IMG/VR virus record: IMGVR_UViG_3300042566_000050
Coordinates: 1-52,056 of that record
Length of the DNA stretch: 52,056 bases
DNA from: a virus
Strand: one strand, 5' to 3'
The notes beneath the pieces are model-generated. The model was not told the origin of the DNA. It worked only from the letters and a program-made list of their open reading frames with translations, and did no database searches. Within the stretch, counting starts at the first letter, position 1. Each line of letters begins with the position of its first letter. This document shows positions 34,190 to 43,054 of the stretch, piece after piece. A program made the translations under genes and the position numbers.

Positions 34190-34201
34190 GGTTATTTCCT
34201 T

Positions 34202-34561
34202 TTAGGAAGTTGGTGGGGTTGGGGGAACTGGGGGAACTGGGGGTGGGTCCCACGGTAACGCAGGTGTTTCTTGCTGCTGTTGTTGTTGCAACGAAAACGA
34301 TACGGCGTTTTGGAACGACTGCATCTGAGCCAAAGGAGTATACTGGTCAATCCAAGCCAAAACTTGCTCTTGTGTTAAATCGGCGTACGGAATAAACGGC
34401 TGCCCCGCTGTGTATGGGACGTAAGTTGTTGCTGGGCAGGTAGCTGTAAAACCATTTTCAGTACCAACTAGGCTCCACGAAACGCCAAAAACAACGTTGG
34501 ACTCGCCGTCAATCTCTTTGTACGCCTGCATACTGATGATGGTTTTTGTGTAGGTAATCAT
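34202..34561 (-). CDS. small phage protein with poly-Gln and poly-Pro end
   Basis: A 119-residue protein. The main part (ENGFTATCPATTYVPYT, then FIPYADLTQEQVLAWIDQY) is a pattern I know from short phage proteins near tail fibre genes, with function unknown. The end has seven Gln in a row or nearly so and then a Pro-rich tail (PPPVPPVPPTPPTS), which could bind or act as a flexible linker. It lies directly downstream of the large fibre gene in the same direction. Confidence 0.6.
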   Translation of the reverse strand: MITYTKTIISMQAYKEIDGESNVVFGVSWSLVGTENGFTATCPATTYVPYTAGQPFIPYADLTQEQVLAWIDQYTPLAQMQSFQNAVSFSLQQQQQQETPALPWDPPPVPPVPPTPPTS

Positions 34562-34570
34562 AGCTTTCCT

Positions 34571-37500
34571 TTAGTTACATTTTGCCACAAGCGCCTCAAG
34601 AGCGGCAATCCGTTTATCTTGCTCAAGCACACGTTTGGCAAGTTGAATAGCTGCGACCAAAGCAGCGCCGCCGTAGTTAACAGACATTTTATCGTGCTCA
34701 TCTGTTGGCGCAGAGTATGGTAGAAGTGTGTGTAACGACTGGGCAGATACACCGTCTTGGGTAAGTTCAATATCTGTGCGGTCGTAGGTGCCGTGTTTTA
34801 CTTCAGCAAGTTGCTCAACAAAGTCAGCGGGGTAATCTCGCCAGTTTGTCTTTACGCGCTCATCAGAGTAGGCAACAACGTTACCTTCCGAATAAACGCC
34901 TTTAATGACATAAATACCGTACGAAGAAGACGTTGCTGACGTGCCAATACCCATGCAGTTGTTGCTAAGGTTGTGATAAAAATACCATCTGCCATTGGCT
35001 TCTCGGTACACACCGCCGTTACCTGCGCTGTCGTACATAAATCCAGCCACAGAGCTGTACGTATCAAAAATGCCGCTGTAACCGTTTCTACTACCGGATA
35101 TTGCCCAAGTGGTGTATGTAGATGCGTTGTTAGGATACCAATGAGCCCCGTTTGCACTGGGTGCGTACAAGCCAAAGAAACCGTTTAGTTGCAGCCAAGT
35201 ATCAACTTGGTTGTACGTACTACCGCGCTGCCCAACAAATGTGCTCGCCGCGTAGCCCCCTAGTTGGTCCGAAGTACGCGTAGAATCTACACGAAGTCCG
35301 TATGTGCTACCGCCGTTCCAACCCATCAAAGTCGGGTACGTCGCAGACCAATTAACTGCTGGGTTTGTGTTGTTACAACCACTACCGCTAGGTGTAGTGC
35401 TTTGGGATGCGTCAAAAATAACGTGGCTGTTGCCGTAGTTTTTCCACGCAAGCATTCCTACGACATTATTGATAACAGTGTTATCGTTCCAGCTAGACTG
35501 CCCGCGAGCCGGGACTGCGTAACTAGAAACATTGCCTGCGGTGAGAACTTGACTGCCACCTTGTTGAAGCGCTCCGCTAGTAACGTTGACTGTGCTGCCT
35601 GAAATTTGCAGGTTGGATGCGCTGCCTGCAATATTTAAAGTTGCGTATGTTCCGGAGTCTCGGCTGTAGCAAAGAACATAGCCTTGGCCCCCACTAACGC
35701 CTACTTCAGTTGCAAGCGCCGTAGATGCACCACCTGCGTACCACCCAGTAAAACGACCTTGCCCGGTGGTTGATATGTCTCCAGAAAATGCTCGCTGAGA
35801 AGTGGTAGTCGAATTACCACTCAACGAACCAGAAAAAGTTGGTGCTGTTACCGTTCCCCCAAATCTTGCAGCCCCGTCACTAGAACGAATTTCAGCAACA
35901 ACAGTAGGTTGGCCAGTAGCTGAACCTGACTCAAAAGTCCAACCGTAATTCGCAACGTTTTCAATAAAACTACGAAGCGCCCAACTTGTTACAAGCGTTC
36001 CGCTTGGAGCTGTGATGTTGCCGGTCGGCCCTGCGCCGGTTGCTCCAGCGGGAGACATGTAATCAGCCCACGCCGTATAACTACCTGAATACCAGCTAAG
36101 GCCAGATTGGGCAGTTCCGGCACGGTTAAGGTAGTGTTGTGGCGCAGTTAACGCTCCGCTAAAAGCACCCGTAGTTGCGGCAAGATTTGTCGCGCTTAAA
36201 GTTCCACTGCTTGAAGTAATTGTTACCGCCGCGCAAGAATACGCTCGTGAAGACCCCGCATAAGGGCCAACTGCACCTTCATTTGCAAGCCAACAAACCG
36301 GATAAGTCGCACTATCTGTGCGGCCAAAGTATGCTTGCAAAAGACCAGCAATAGTAGCTGAGCTAGCCGTACCCGCAGAACCAGCAGCCCCTGTAATATT
36401 AATACCCCAAGTACCAGAAGCACCACCGCCTGTTAATGTTGGGCTAAAGTTGTTGTAGTTGTTGCTGTTTAGATAGCGTACCCAGCTAGACCATGTACCG
36501 GCGTAACGCCCCCGCATGAACAGCTCATTTGCGGGTGAGGCATAAGCAATAGCCATTTGCGTAATTTGGCCAGTGCCATCATTACTTGCATATTCAATGT
36601 TAAATGGGTGGTAGTAGTTACCACCGCCGGGGCCATTTGATGCAGTGCCCAGCAAAAGAGTAGTGCCCACGCCGGGAATGGTATTAGACGAATCATCCCA
36701 GTTTAGTACGCCGCCAGTACTTGTGGTGGCAAACAACCACTTAGAAAACGACGTAGATGCAGGGACAGTTGTCGCACTTGTTTTACCAGCAGTAGTTGCA
36801 CTCGCAGCGCTACCGGTGATGTTGATGCCCCAAGTACCAGAAGCCCCTGTACCGGTTAGTGTAGGCGCGTAGGAGTTGAAGTTGTTTGAAGTAAGAACAA
36901 CGCCGTTGTTATATCTCAGCGAACCAGAACCATCCCCGGAATTGATATCAAGGTTACCGCCTGTAGCGCGTATGTTCCAAGAGCGAGTGCCTGATTGGTC
37001 AAACCTTAAAAAGTTGCCGCCAAGTTGGAGATCTCCAGTCAAAGCTCCGCCAGAAAGCGGTAAATAGTTAGCCGCAGTTGTAGCCGTAGCCGCATTGCCC
37101 GTAATATTTATACCCCAAGTACCGCTAGCGCCTGAACCTGTTGTTGATGGAACATTCAAACTAGACTGCGCACCCGCCGCAGTGGTCGCGCCAGTACCAC
37201 CAGCCGTGACAGGCAGAGTGCCAGAGGTTAGTGTTGAAGAGCTGTTAGCGTAAACTGCGCCGCCGCTTGTGTAGCTTGTGAGACCTGTGCCGCCGTAGCC
37301 TGTGGCAATCGTGCCGCCCTGCCATGTGCCGCCAGAGATAATCGACGTGCCAAGATTAAAAGCGTTTGTGCCAAAAGTTACGCCTTCTGGGAGATACGCG
37401 TGAAGGTCCCAAGTCCCGCCAGTTGTGCTGTTGAGTGTTAAAAAGACTGCGCTCGCACCGCCACTAGGAATAGTTCCAATAGTGGTACCCGCAAAATTTG

Positions 37501-38152
37501 CAAGAGTTAGTGTGCCTGTTGCTAGGTTGTTAAAAACAAACGCTACCCCTGTTGTCAGAGTGGTTGCGTCAGGTAGCGTGTAAGTCTGGCCGCCAGTCCC
37601 AACAAGAGTATGGATATAGCTTGATGCCGCCGTCAGTGCGGTGGTCCCACCAGCAGCCGTTGTGTTTGTGTTTGACTGGTTTACTCTGTTGACCGCAATG
37701 TTTTGATTGCTATCACGCAGCACCACAGAGTTTGCGCCAGAAGAAGTAGTTACACCTGTGCCACCATAAGCTACGCCAACGGTTGAGCCTTGCCATACAC
37801 CAGACGACACTGTGCCCAGAGGACTGACGTTGTCGCTTGCATCCAGATTGACAGACTTCTCTGCGGGGTATGTCAGGAAAATGCTCTTTGTTCCAGCCGC
37901 CAATGTGATTGGCGAAGTGTTGCCGCTGGAGTTAGACAGAACCGTAGTACGCGCAAGCGTGGGGCCAGACGTAGAGTACGTACCAATACCCACTTCCCAT
38001 GCAGAACCGTCTACGATGGTGTAGTAGCAAGTATTCCCATTGCCAACGACGGCAAACGACTGAAAGCCGGGGACAGCACCGGCCAGCGTTACTGAGCCAG
38101 TGCCTGTTGTTGTCGTTGTCTCTTGGACACGATCAAAAAGTGCCAGAGCCAT
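34571..38152 (-). CDS. large tail fibre with S74 chaperone domain
   Basis: A 1193-residue fibre. Residues 1-100 (ALALFDRVQETTTTTGTGSV, later GWEVGIGTY-like WEVGIGTYST) are a virion-attachment module seen in other phages. The body is Gly/Ser/Thr-rich, with three copies of GASGTWGINITG at about 342, 435 and 577, which are typical of trimeric beta-helix fibres. From about 1090 it has an S74-type chaperone (SDERVKTNWRDYPADFVEQL), clearly related to that of the collagen-like fibre. Ser and Lys of the self-cleavage pair are present. It should be the main receptor-binding fibre and mature by self-cut. Confidence 0.88.
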   Translation of the reverse strand: MALALFDRVQETTTTTGTGSVTLAGAVPGFQSFAVVGNGNTCYYTIVDGSAWEVGIGTYSTSGPTLARTTVLSNSSGNTSPITLAAGTKSIFLTYPAEKSVNLDASDNVSPLGTVSSGVWQGSTVGVAYGGTGVTTSSGANSVVLRDSNQNIAVNRVNQSNTNTTAAGGTTALTAASSYIHTLVGTGGQTYTLPDATTLTTGVAFVFNNLATGTLTLANFAGTTIGTIPSGGASAVFLTLNSTTGGTWDLHAYLPEGVTFGTNAFNLGTSIISGGTWQGGTIATGYGGTGLTSYTSGGAVYANSSSTLTSGTLPVTAGGTGATTAAGAQSSLNVPSTTGSGASGTWGINITGNAATATTAANYLPLSGGALTGDLQLGGNFLRFDQSGTRSWNIRATGGNLDINSGDGSGSLRYNNGVVLTSNNFNSYAPTLTGTGASGTWGINITGSAASATTAGKTSATTVPASTSFSKWLFATTSTGGVLNWDDSSNTIPGVGTTLLLGTASNGPGGGNYYHPFNIEYASNDGTGQITQMAIAYASPANELFMRGRYAGTWSSWVRYLNSNNYNNFSPTLTGGGASGTWGINITGAAGSAGTASSATIAGLLQAYFGRTDSATYPVCWLANEGAVGPYAGSSRAYSCAAVTITSSSGTLSATNLAATTGAFSGALTAPQHYLNRAGTAQSGLSWYSGSYTAWADYMSPAGATGAGPTGNITAPSGTLVTSWALRSFIENVANYGWTFESGSATGQPTVVAEIRSSDGAARFGGTVTAPTFSGSLSGNSTTTSQRAFSGDISTTGQGRFTGWYAGGASTALATEVGVSGGQGYVLCYSRDSGTYATLNIAGSASNLQISGSTVNVTSGALQQGGSQVLTAGNVSSYAVPARGQSSWNDNTVINNVVGMLAWKNYGNSHVIFDASQSTTPSGSGCNNTNPAVNWSATYPTLMGWNGGSTYGLRVDSTRTSDQLGGYAASTFVGQRGSTYNQVDTWLQLNGFFGLYAPSANGAHWYPNNASTYTTWAISGSRNGYSGIFDTYSSVAGFMYDSAGNGGVYREANGRWYFYHNLSNNCMGIGTSATSSSYGIYVIKGVYSEGNVVAYSDERVKTNWRDYPADFVEQLAEVKHGTYDRTDIELTQDGVSAQSLHTLLPYSAPTDEHDKMSVNYGGAALVAAIQLAKRVLEQDKRIAALEALVAKCN

Positions 38153-38167
38153 TTAAACGACCCCTTA

Positions 38168-38770
38168 TTAAGATGTTGCAGTGGTGCTGTATGTAACTGA
38201 AACAGTATCGCCAGCAGTGGTAACTTTAGCAGTGGCAAACGCGCCAGCGCTATACAGAGTACCAGAAGTATTGCCTTGAGTAGTAGACGCGCCTGAACCT
38301 GTCACCAAGAAGCAACCGCCAACTGTACCGCCAGCGCCTGTGATAGTGTACGTAATAGCCGTAGCAGTCTTTGTGGTCACGTTGGTTGGTGTTGTGCCAG
38401 TCGAAGTTGCAGAAGCAAACACAGCCGTACCGCGCACTGCTGAGCCGCCCACAGTGTAGTTCGTGAACTCAGTCCATGTTTTTGAAGACATGGTGTCAGC
38501 GGCGGCAAAAGTCAGCCCTGTGCCAGAAATCAGACCAAGGTATGGTCCAACTGTGGTGTAAGAAACGCCAGACAACAATGTGTCAAGCATCAACTGCTTA
38601 CCAACGGCGTTGACCAGATTGGGGAAGCCTTCTTCCCATTTGATGTTGCCATCAGCATCGCGGCAGACTACGTGGTAGACGCCTTCAATACCAACAGTTT
38701 CGGAGCCTGTGACGTTTGACTGCATGCTGATTTGCGCACTGTCGCCAAAGCTAGAAAATTCTTTAGTCAT
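38168..38770 (-). CDS. virion structural protein, 200 aa
   Basis: Residues 28-70 (GVYHVVCRDADGNIKWEEGF, then PNLVNAVGKQLMLDTLL) are a motif I know from phage structural genes upstream of tail fibres. The remainder is Thr/Ser/Gly-rich, a probable beta-sandwich (AITYTITGAGGTVGGCFLVT). Probable fibre-proximal or tail surface protein. No catalytic motif. Confidence 0.65.
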   Translation of the reverse strand: MTKEFSSFGDSAQISMQSNVTGSETVGIEGVYHVVCRDADGNIKWEEGFPNLVNAVGKQLMLDTLLSGVSYTTVGPYLGLISGTGLTFAAADTMSSKTWTEFTNYTVGGSAVRGTAVFASATSTGTTPTNVTTKTATAITYTITGAGGTVGGCFLVTGSGASTTQGNTSGTLYSAGAFATAKVTTAGDTVSVTYSTTATS

Positions 38771-38779
38771 GATAAGTCC

Positions 38780-39226
38780 TTAAGAGATGCGCACGATGGC
38801 ACTGTTGGCATCGGAAGCAGGGAAAATGATCTGGAAGGTGTCATTGCTGACAGTCTTGTCTGCGCCAAAATCCAACACAGCCACAGATTTGTTACCTTGG
38901 CTGACATTGTAAATTAGCGCACCACGACATGTAAACGACGCATTTGCCCAGCTTGTGTTGGCAAACGAGATATATGCAGTTGGCACGTACCCTGTGTTGT
39001 TGCCTGAAGTTGGTGATGTGGAGATTGTCAGCGTGTTGCCACCAGCGACGTAGCCTGTACCCACGACTTCTCCACTTGTTGTGTACACAGTTGTAGTGGG
39101 GCCGATGTTGGCCGCGCCTGTGTACAAGGCAAGCTTGAAAGTGTTAGGCGACGTAGGGCCAAAGTTGTGAATTGCTTGAAGCAGTTCCACCCGAAAGCTT
39201 GTAGTCGTGGTTTGCGCAATTGACAT
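38780..39226 (-). CDS. virion structural protein, 148 aa
   Basis: A strand-rich protein with RVELLQAIHNFGPTSPNTF then KLALYTGAANIG and GTGYVAGGNTL, a combination shared by many phages and found next to the adaptor gene. The second half (SFTCRGALIYNVSQGNKSVA) also fits. Probable tail or tail-tip protein. Family function is not known to me beyond 'structural'. Confidence 0.65.
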   Translation of the reverse strand: MSIAQTTTTSFRVELLQAIHNFGPTSPNTFKLALYTGAANIGPTTTVYTTSGEVVGTGYVAGGNTLTISTSPTSGNNTGYVPTAYISFANTSWANASFTCRGALIYNVSQGNKSVAVLDFGADKTVSNDTFQIIFPASDANSAIVRIS

Positions 39227-39227
39227 G

Positions 39228-39920
39228 TCACATTACCTTCTGACGGTATTGGCCAGAGCGGTACGCGTCTTGACGCTCCATACCATCGCCCAGACGTTTA
39301 GCCAACATCAGCGCTTCCTGATACTTGGTGTTGTACATTGTCATCATGTCCGCTTCACCCTTCATGTAGGTGTAGGCTTCCACCAAAGAACCGTACAACA
39401 GCACAGAGTCAAAGTTGTCGCCAAGCCATGTCTGACCGCCTGCCGCAGTCGTGATGGACTCAGGGTAGTAGTAATAGTGCAACTCGACGTTGTACTCTTG
39501 GTTGGGGGTCGGGCCAATGATAAACGTCAGCTCGTTAGATATCGTGGCACCAGTCACAGTAGGACCAAACAACGCGTAATACTTTGGCACGCCCTTATCG
39601 TCAGGTACAGGGTACGCTTGACGGATAAAGTTCACGTCCTTGTTCAGCAAGTACTCGTACGTGCCGGTGTTCAGGTCATTACCTGTCACGTCTGTAATCA
39701 CCGCCAAGGAGTATGTGGCCAAGTAATCAGTCGGTGCAGACAGGTACTTGTTATTGGCGGCAATCACGCCCGTCATGTTTTTACGCAATGACGGGAACTG
39801 GACGGTGTTGTAAATACGCTGCTCAGCTTGCTGAACGAACACGGGTATCTGAGCAATAAAGCTTGCTTCGGTATTTTCCGTGTACGCCTGAATAGCGTTG
39901 CTGAGTTGCGTATAGTTCAT
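39228..39920 (-). CDS. head-tail adaptor (SU10 adaptor-like)
   Basis: A 230-residue protein starting with a helical IPVFVQQAEQRIYNTVQFPS, then strands (NKYLSAPTDYLA) and VELHYYYYPESI, and ending in helices (LLYGSLVEAYTYMKGEADMM). This order fits the SU10-type adaptor family, which forms the ring between portal and tail nozzle in podoviruses with short tails. It starts inside the end of the upstream small gene (ATGA). It lies downstream of the second connector-like gene at 40.7 kb. Confidence 0.65.
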   Translation of the reverse strand: MNYTQLSNAIQAYTENTEASFIAQIPVFVQQAEQRIYNTVQFPSLRKNMTGVIAANNKYLSAPTDYLATYSLAVITDVTGNDLNTGTYEYLLNKDVNFIRQAYPVPDDKGVPKYYALFGPTVTGATISNELTFIIGPTPNQEYNVELHYYYYPESITTAAGGQTWLGDNFDSVLLYGSLVEAYTYMKGEADMMTMYNTKYQEALMLAKRLGDGMERQDAYRSGQYRQKVM

Positions 39921-40114
39921 GCCATCGGACCTCGGGCCATTGTGCCTTTAGTAGCGCATCCAGTACCGCGAATCTTGATACCAGAAGTCTTCACGCCGTC
40001 GTAGGGGTTGCTACGCTCGTTGGCAATAGACATGTTGGCTTTCAAAGCTTCTTTAACAGGCATCTGACCAACAACAACGGTTGGTTCTTTCTTTGGTTGC
40101 TTGTATGTAGCCAT
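39917..40114 (-). CDS. small basic protein with RGTGCATKGTMARGP end
   Basis: A 65-residue basic protein. It starts at ATG 40114, with GGAGG a few bases upstream inside the end of the preceding gene; a TTG farther upstream is less likely. Its C-terminal motif IKIRGTGCATKGTMARGPMA is shared in form with two other small proteins here (42194-42619 and 42629-43054). Similar 'RG' endings are common among small phage proteins and their function is unknown. They may bind the virion or nucleic acid. Confidence 0.6.
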   Translation of the reverse strand: MATYKQPKKEPTVVVGQMPVKEALKANMSIANERSNPYDGVKTSGIKIRGTGCATKGTMARGPMA

Positions 40115-40115
40115 C

Positions 40116-40307
40116 TTAGCCTCCACGACCAACAGAACGCTGGTTCATGACCTTGGCCATGTTGCGTCCATACTTGAGCATGTCGCTATTGGTTTTACCG
40201 CCAGCTTTGAGCTTAGTAGGCGTTTTGCCGGGGTGCATGTGTTTCTCATGCTTGCCAACGGCAGACTTAATCATCTTCTTGTCTTGGGCTAAATCTTTTT
40301 TGTCCAT
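40116..40307 (-). CDS. small Lys-rich protein, 63 aa
   Basis: A 63-residue, very basic protein: DKKDLAQDKKMIKSAVGKHE then KHMHPGKTPTKLKAGG. The stop lies one base before the next gene's ATG. I have seen similar D-x-x-QDKKMIKKAV proteins next to adaptor genes in other phages. It may bind DNA or sit inside the capsid or tail. Function unknown. Confidence 0.6.
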   Translation of the reverse strand: MDKKDLAQDKKMIKSAVGKHEKHMHPGKTPTKLKAGGKTNSDMLKYGRNMAKVMNQRSVGRGG

Positions 40308-40308
40308 G

Positions 40309-40740
40309 TCAGACTCCTATCTGTATCGTTACTGTACCAACTTGCGCTGCCATTGCCAAGTCATTTGGCGTTAAAGCAGTGTCAAAAACTCTGGCTCCCC
40401 CAACAGGATTCCAGCCCCACTGAAAAACCCTGCTACCTTCAGACGGTAGCCCTGCCGCATCTTTGCCTGAACTGTTGGTCAGAACAATCTGCAAGCCTGT
40501 GTTACCAGACTGATAGTAGCTCACGTCAGGACGCGGATCACGCACACCTTGCGGGTCATCCACCGGATACATGCCCAACTGCAACTGCGGCTGGTCAGGG
40601 TCCCAACATGTTTTGCAAACCAAGAGATTGTAGTTCTTGGTTTTGATAATTTCTTTACGTAATTCGTGCAGCTTAAAGCGAAACCCACAACGGTCACATT
40701 CCGCAATGGAGTTCTTGCCGGACGAAAACCGGTTTCCCAT
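40309..40740 (-). CDS. zinc-ribbon phage protein
   Basis: A 143-residue protein with a zinc ribbon: C15 and C18 (ECDRCGF), then C42 and C45 (VCKTCWD). This is followed by DQPQLQLGMYPVDDPQGVRD and PRPD, a block shared with many phage proteins in head-tail regions. The C-terminal part (VFQWGWNPVGGARVF, ending QVGTVTIQIGV) may be strands. Likely structural or an assembly factor. It abuts the connector gene at 40741. Confidence 0.7.
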   Translation of the reverse strand: MGNRFSSGKNSIAECDRCGFRFKLHELRKEIIKTKNYNLLVCKTCWDPDQPQLQLGMYPVDDPQGVRDPRPDVSYYQSGNTGLQIVLTNSSGKDAAGLPSEGSRVFQWGWNPVGGARVFDTALTPNDLAMAAQVGTVTIQIGV

Positions 40741-41688
40741 TTACGTACCGCTTCCAATGTACTGCTGACGAGGCACAAAGCGTACTGCCGCCTTTTCTTG
40801 GTCTTCGCCTGCGGCTCTGTCCCAAGCTTCGTCATATTGTTGCTTCAAAACATCAAGGCGCTGTAAACCCTCGGGCACTTTGAGCGCAATGTAGTAAGCC
40901 AAACCTGCGGCCAAGCAGGGCACAAAACGAAACGGGACATCCATAGTCTTAGTGCCGCCACCAGCGTCTTGAATACGGCGCATGCGCCAGTAGACGAACT
41001 GATACGTTGTGCCGGGGTTAGGAGTTGGCCACACAGTGATACTGTTCTTCTGAACCAAGCTCATGGCCGCGCCAGTTGTGTGGCTAGCCGCAGTTGTGCC
41101 GTCCTGCCCACGCGTGCAGTTGAGCAAGTACGCAGGCGTAGCACCGCTAGCTGGGGTTGTCTCGTTGTATCCAATCAGCTCTGCGCCAATCTGGATAAAA
41201 CCAGCAGTTGGCACGCCCACCAAAGAGGTGATTGGGATAGTTGTGGCTGTCGCGTTGATGGTTGACTGGACTGTGCCAGTCAAAACGCTGGAGTTACCCG
41301 TCAAACGCTGTACCCAAACCTGAATAGGACGGCCTTGGATCAATTTATTTGGGATGGTGGCATACGTGGGCATGCTGATCCGCGTAATCGTCAGGTCGGC
41401 CTGATTATTGGCTACGTTGGCGTTTGTTCGGATGACATGGTCAAGCAAGTCAACAGTGTCGTCCGGGATTGCGTACGTTGGCTGGCCAGTCACAAGCGTG
41501 ATGGTGTTTTGCTCAAACGTCCACATGTTCACGCCGCGGTTTGCCCAGTCAGCAAAGAGTAAGTTAAGCGATCGACGGGCAGTGCGCAAGTCATAGCCCG
41601 TGCGGAGTTCAGAACCCGCCCGTTCAAAGGCCTCCTCAACCATGTCGTTGAGGTCCAGATTGAATGAGGTGAGTCCTGAAGTGGTCAT
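40741..41688 (-). CDS. head-tail connector / tail tubular A-like protein
   Basis: A 315-residue protein. The start (TARRSLNLLFADWANRGVNM, then WTFEQNTITLVTGQPTYAIP) is typical of connector or tail-tubular-protein-A-like proteins in short-tailed phages. Residues about 134-210 look like an inserted strand-rich domain (GFIQIGAELIGYNE, LLNCTRGQDGTTAASHTTGA). The end returns to helices (LKVPEGLQRLDVLKQQYDEA). It probably sits under the portal with the SU10-like adaptor. Confidence 0.65.
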   Translation of the reverse strand: MTTSGLTSFNLDLNDMVEEAFERAGSELRTGYDLRTARRSLNLLFADWANRGVNMWTFEQNTITLVTGQPTYAIPDDTVDLLDHVIRTNANVANNQADLTITRISMPTYATIPNKLIQGRPIQVWVQRLTGNSSVLTGTVQSTINATATTIPITSLVGVPTAGFIQIGAELIGYNETTPASGATPAYLLNCTRGQDGTTAASHTTGAAMSLVQKNSITVWPTPNPGTTYQFVYWRMRRIQDAGGGTKTMDVPFRFVPCLAAGLAYYIALKVPEGLQRLDVLKQQYDEAWDRAAGEDQEKAAVRFVPRQQYIGSGT

Positions 41689-41918
41689 CTAAATCCTGCC
41701 GTTTTCTTTGCAATCGTTTTAGGTTGCGCTACGAATTGTTTTCCGGCTTTTTTGCCCGCACGTTTCGCACGCGTTGTCGCAGCGTACTCAGCAGGACTGA
41801 GACTTTTAATCGCAGCACTAGGAAGGTATCGCTCGCCCGTGTCAGAAGATTTTTTACCACTTTTGGTTCTCCATTTCTGGTCGCCCCAGTCCTTCAATGA
41901 TTTCTGGGGCGCTTTCAA
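41685..41918 (-). CDS. small basic phage protein, 77 aa
   Basis: A 77-residue basic protein. SLKDWGDQKWRTKSGKKSSD, then TGERYLPSAAIKSLSPAEYA and AKRAGKKAGKQFV form a chain I know from many phages, where it has no assigned role. It overlaps the connector gene by four bases and the next gene in the same way. Its charge suggests nucleic acid or capsid binding. Confidence 0.65.
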   Translation of the reverse strand: MKAPQKSLKDWGDQKWRTKSGKKSSDTGERYLPSAAIKSLSPAEYAATTRAKRAGKKAGKQFVAQPKTIAKKTAGFR

Positions 41919-42190
41919 TCTCGGTAACCCCCGCCAGCCGCCTTGTACTTCTTGGCAACTAGCTGAGCTTTACGGGCAGACCATTGACCTGCGCCGGTGC
42001 CGTGGGTGGCCGCGGCTTTTACTTGAGACACAATCTTCTTGCGAAGACTGGGCTTCGTGTAATTGCCTGCGGCGTTAACCTTCCCACCCTCTTTGTATTG
42101 GGTGAAGTCAGTATCGTCCCGTCGGGCTTTCTTAACACCCTTGGGCATTTTAGAAGGGGCGATATCCCCCATCCCACGGCTGGCCATCAT
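41915..42190 (-). CDS. small basic phage protein, 91 aa
   Basis: A 91-residue basic protein with GGKVNAAGNYTKPSLRKKIV, then HGTGAGQWSARKAQLVAKKY and KAAGGGY. The pattern is shared with many phage proteins, often beside the 77-residue family seen next. Start at ATG 42190, with a second ATG one codon later. Function unknown; probable virion or DNA-binding part. Confidence 0.65.
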   Translation of the reverse strand: MMASRGMGDIAPSKMPKGVKKARRDDTDFTQYKEGGKVNAAGNYTKPSLRKKIVSQVKAAATHGTGAGQWSARKAQLVAKKYKAAGGGYRD

Positions 42191-42193
42191 GGT

Positions 42194-42619
42194 TTAGCAC
42201 ATCTTTCCGCGTGTTTTACCACGCTGAGCAATACCGTCTGCACGAGAAGAAGCAGAACCGCCGCTTTTCATGCCCATAGCAGAACGAACGCGCTCGTTAA
42301 CAGAACGCTTATCGGTTGAACCGCTACCGCTTCTAGCGCTCTCACGGGTTGCCTTTGCACGCTCTGACACAGACATTTTGGTCTTATCGACAGGCCGCTC
42401 AAAAACTTCTTTATAGTTGGGCACGTCAAAGGCCCTTCTTTCGGCTTTTGTCTCTGTATTTTTTGGCTTCGCGGCGGCTTTGGAAGAGGCTTTCGTTGTG
42501 TACGACGTGCCAGACTCGCCATATTCTTTGGCGTTGGGGTTTCTCAACCCCATGTCTTCGCGTTTATTCGCTTCTTCCAGTGCGTCTATTTCACCGCCAT
42601 CGTCGTAACGTCGTTTCAT
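42194..42619 (-). CDS. small basic protein with SRADGIAQRGKTRGK end
   Basis: A 141-residue charged protein. Mid part is Lys/Arg/Ser/Glu-rich with no evident fold. The C-terminal motif GGSASSRADGIAQRGKTRGK, followed by MC, is the clearest example of a motif that recurs in the next gene and, in altered form, in the gene at 39917. Probably a disordered virion or DNA-associated protein. Confidence 0.6.
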   Translation of the reverse strand: MKRRYDDGGEIDALEEANKREDMGLRNPNAKEYGESGTSYTTKASSKAAAKPKNTETKAERRAFDVPNYKEVFERPVDKTKMSVSERAKATRESARSGSGSTDKRSVNERVRSAMGMKSGGSASSRADGIAQRGKTRGKMC

Positions 42620-42628
42620 GTTGCTTCC

Positions 42629-43054
42629 TTAGCAGGCTTTGCCGCCGTAAGCCATCTTCTTGGTCATGCCGCCCTTTTTCATACCCAAGGGAGTGCTGCC
42701 CTTCATAGAGACCATAGTGCCTTTGGTCTTGCCTTTAGAAGCAACACCGTCACGGCTAGGAGCCGCTGTACGCACTGAACCCATTTTGGCAGTAGTGATG
42801 CCGTTGTTTTTACGTGTAGCCATGATAGATCCACCTTCTTTAAAAAGAGCCATTTTCCCGTGATCGGTTTTAGCTCGGTTCGCCTTCTGAATATCTGGAC
42901 GGGTTTTCCCGCCAGAACCAAACTTCTTACCCTTGTCCGCTTCGTTGAAATCTTTCCCAACGCTTTGCGGAACTCCCACCTTCTTGGCAAACGCAGGATT
43001 ATTTGCAACCGCGGCCATGAAGTTGTGTTGCTTCTTGCTTGTACTTGGCATCAT
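42629..43054 (-). CDS. small basic protein with SRDGVASKGKTKG motif
   Basis: A 141-residue basic protein. It begins MPSTSKKQHNFMAAVANNPA-like (MMPSTSKKQHNF), then KKVGVPQSVGKDFNEADKG, a pattern of short phage proteins I recognise. Mid part is Lys/Gly-rich. The motif APSRDGVASKGKTKGTM is close to the end and is followed by a Gly/Lys/Met-rich tail. Function unknown; its start overlaps the next upstream gene. Confidence 0.65.
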   Translation of the reverse strand: MMPSTSKKQHNFMAAVANNPAFAKKVGVPQSVGKDFNEADKGKKFGSGGKTRPDIQKANRAKTDHGKMALFKEGGSIMATRKNNGITTAKMGSVRTAAPSRDGVASKGKTKGTMVSMKGSTPLGMKKGGMTKKMAYGGKAC

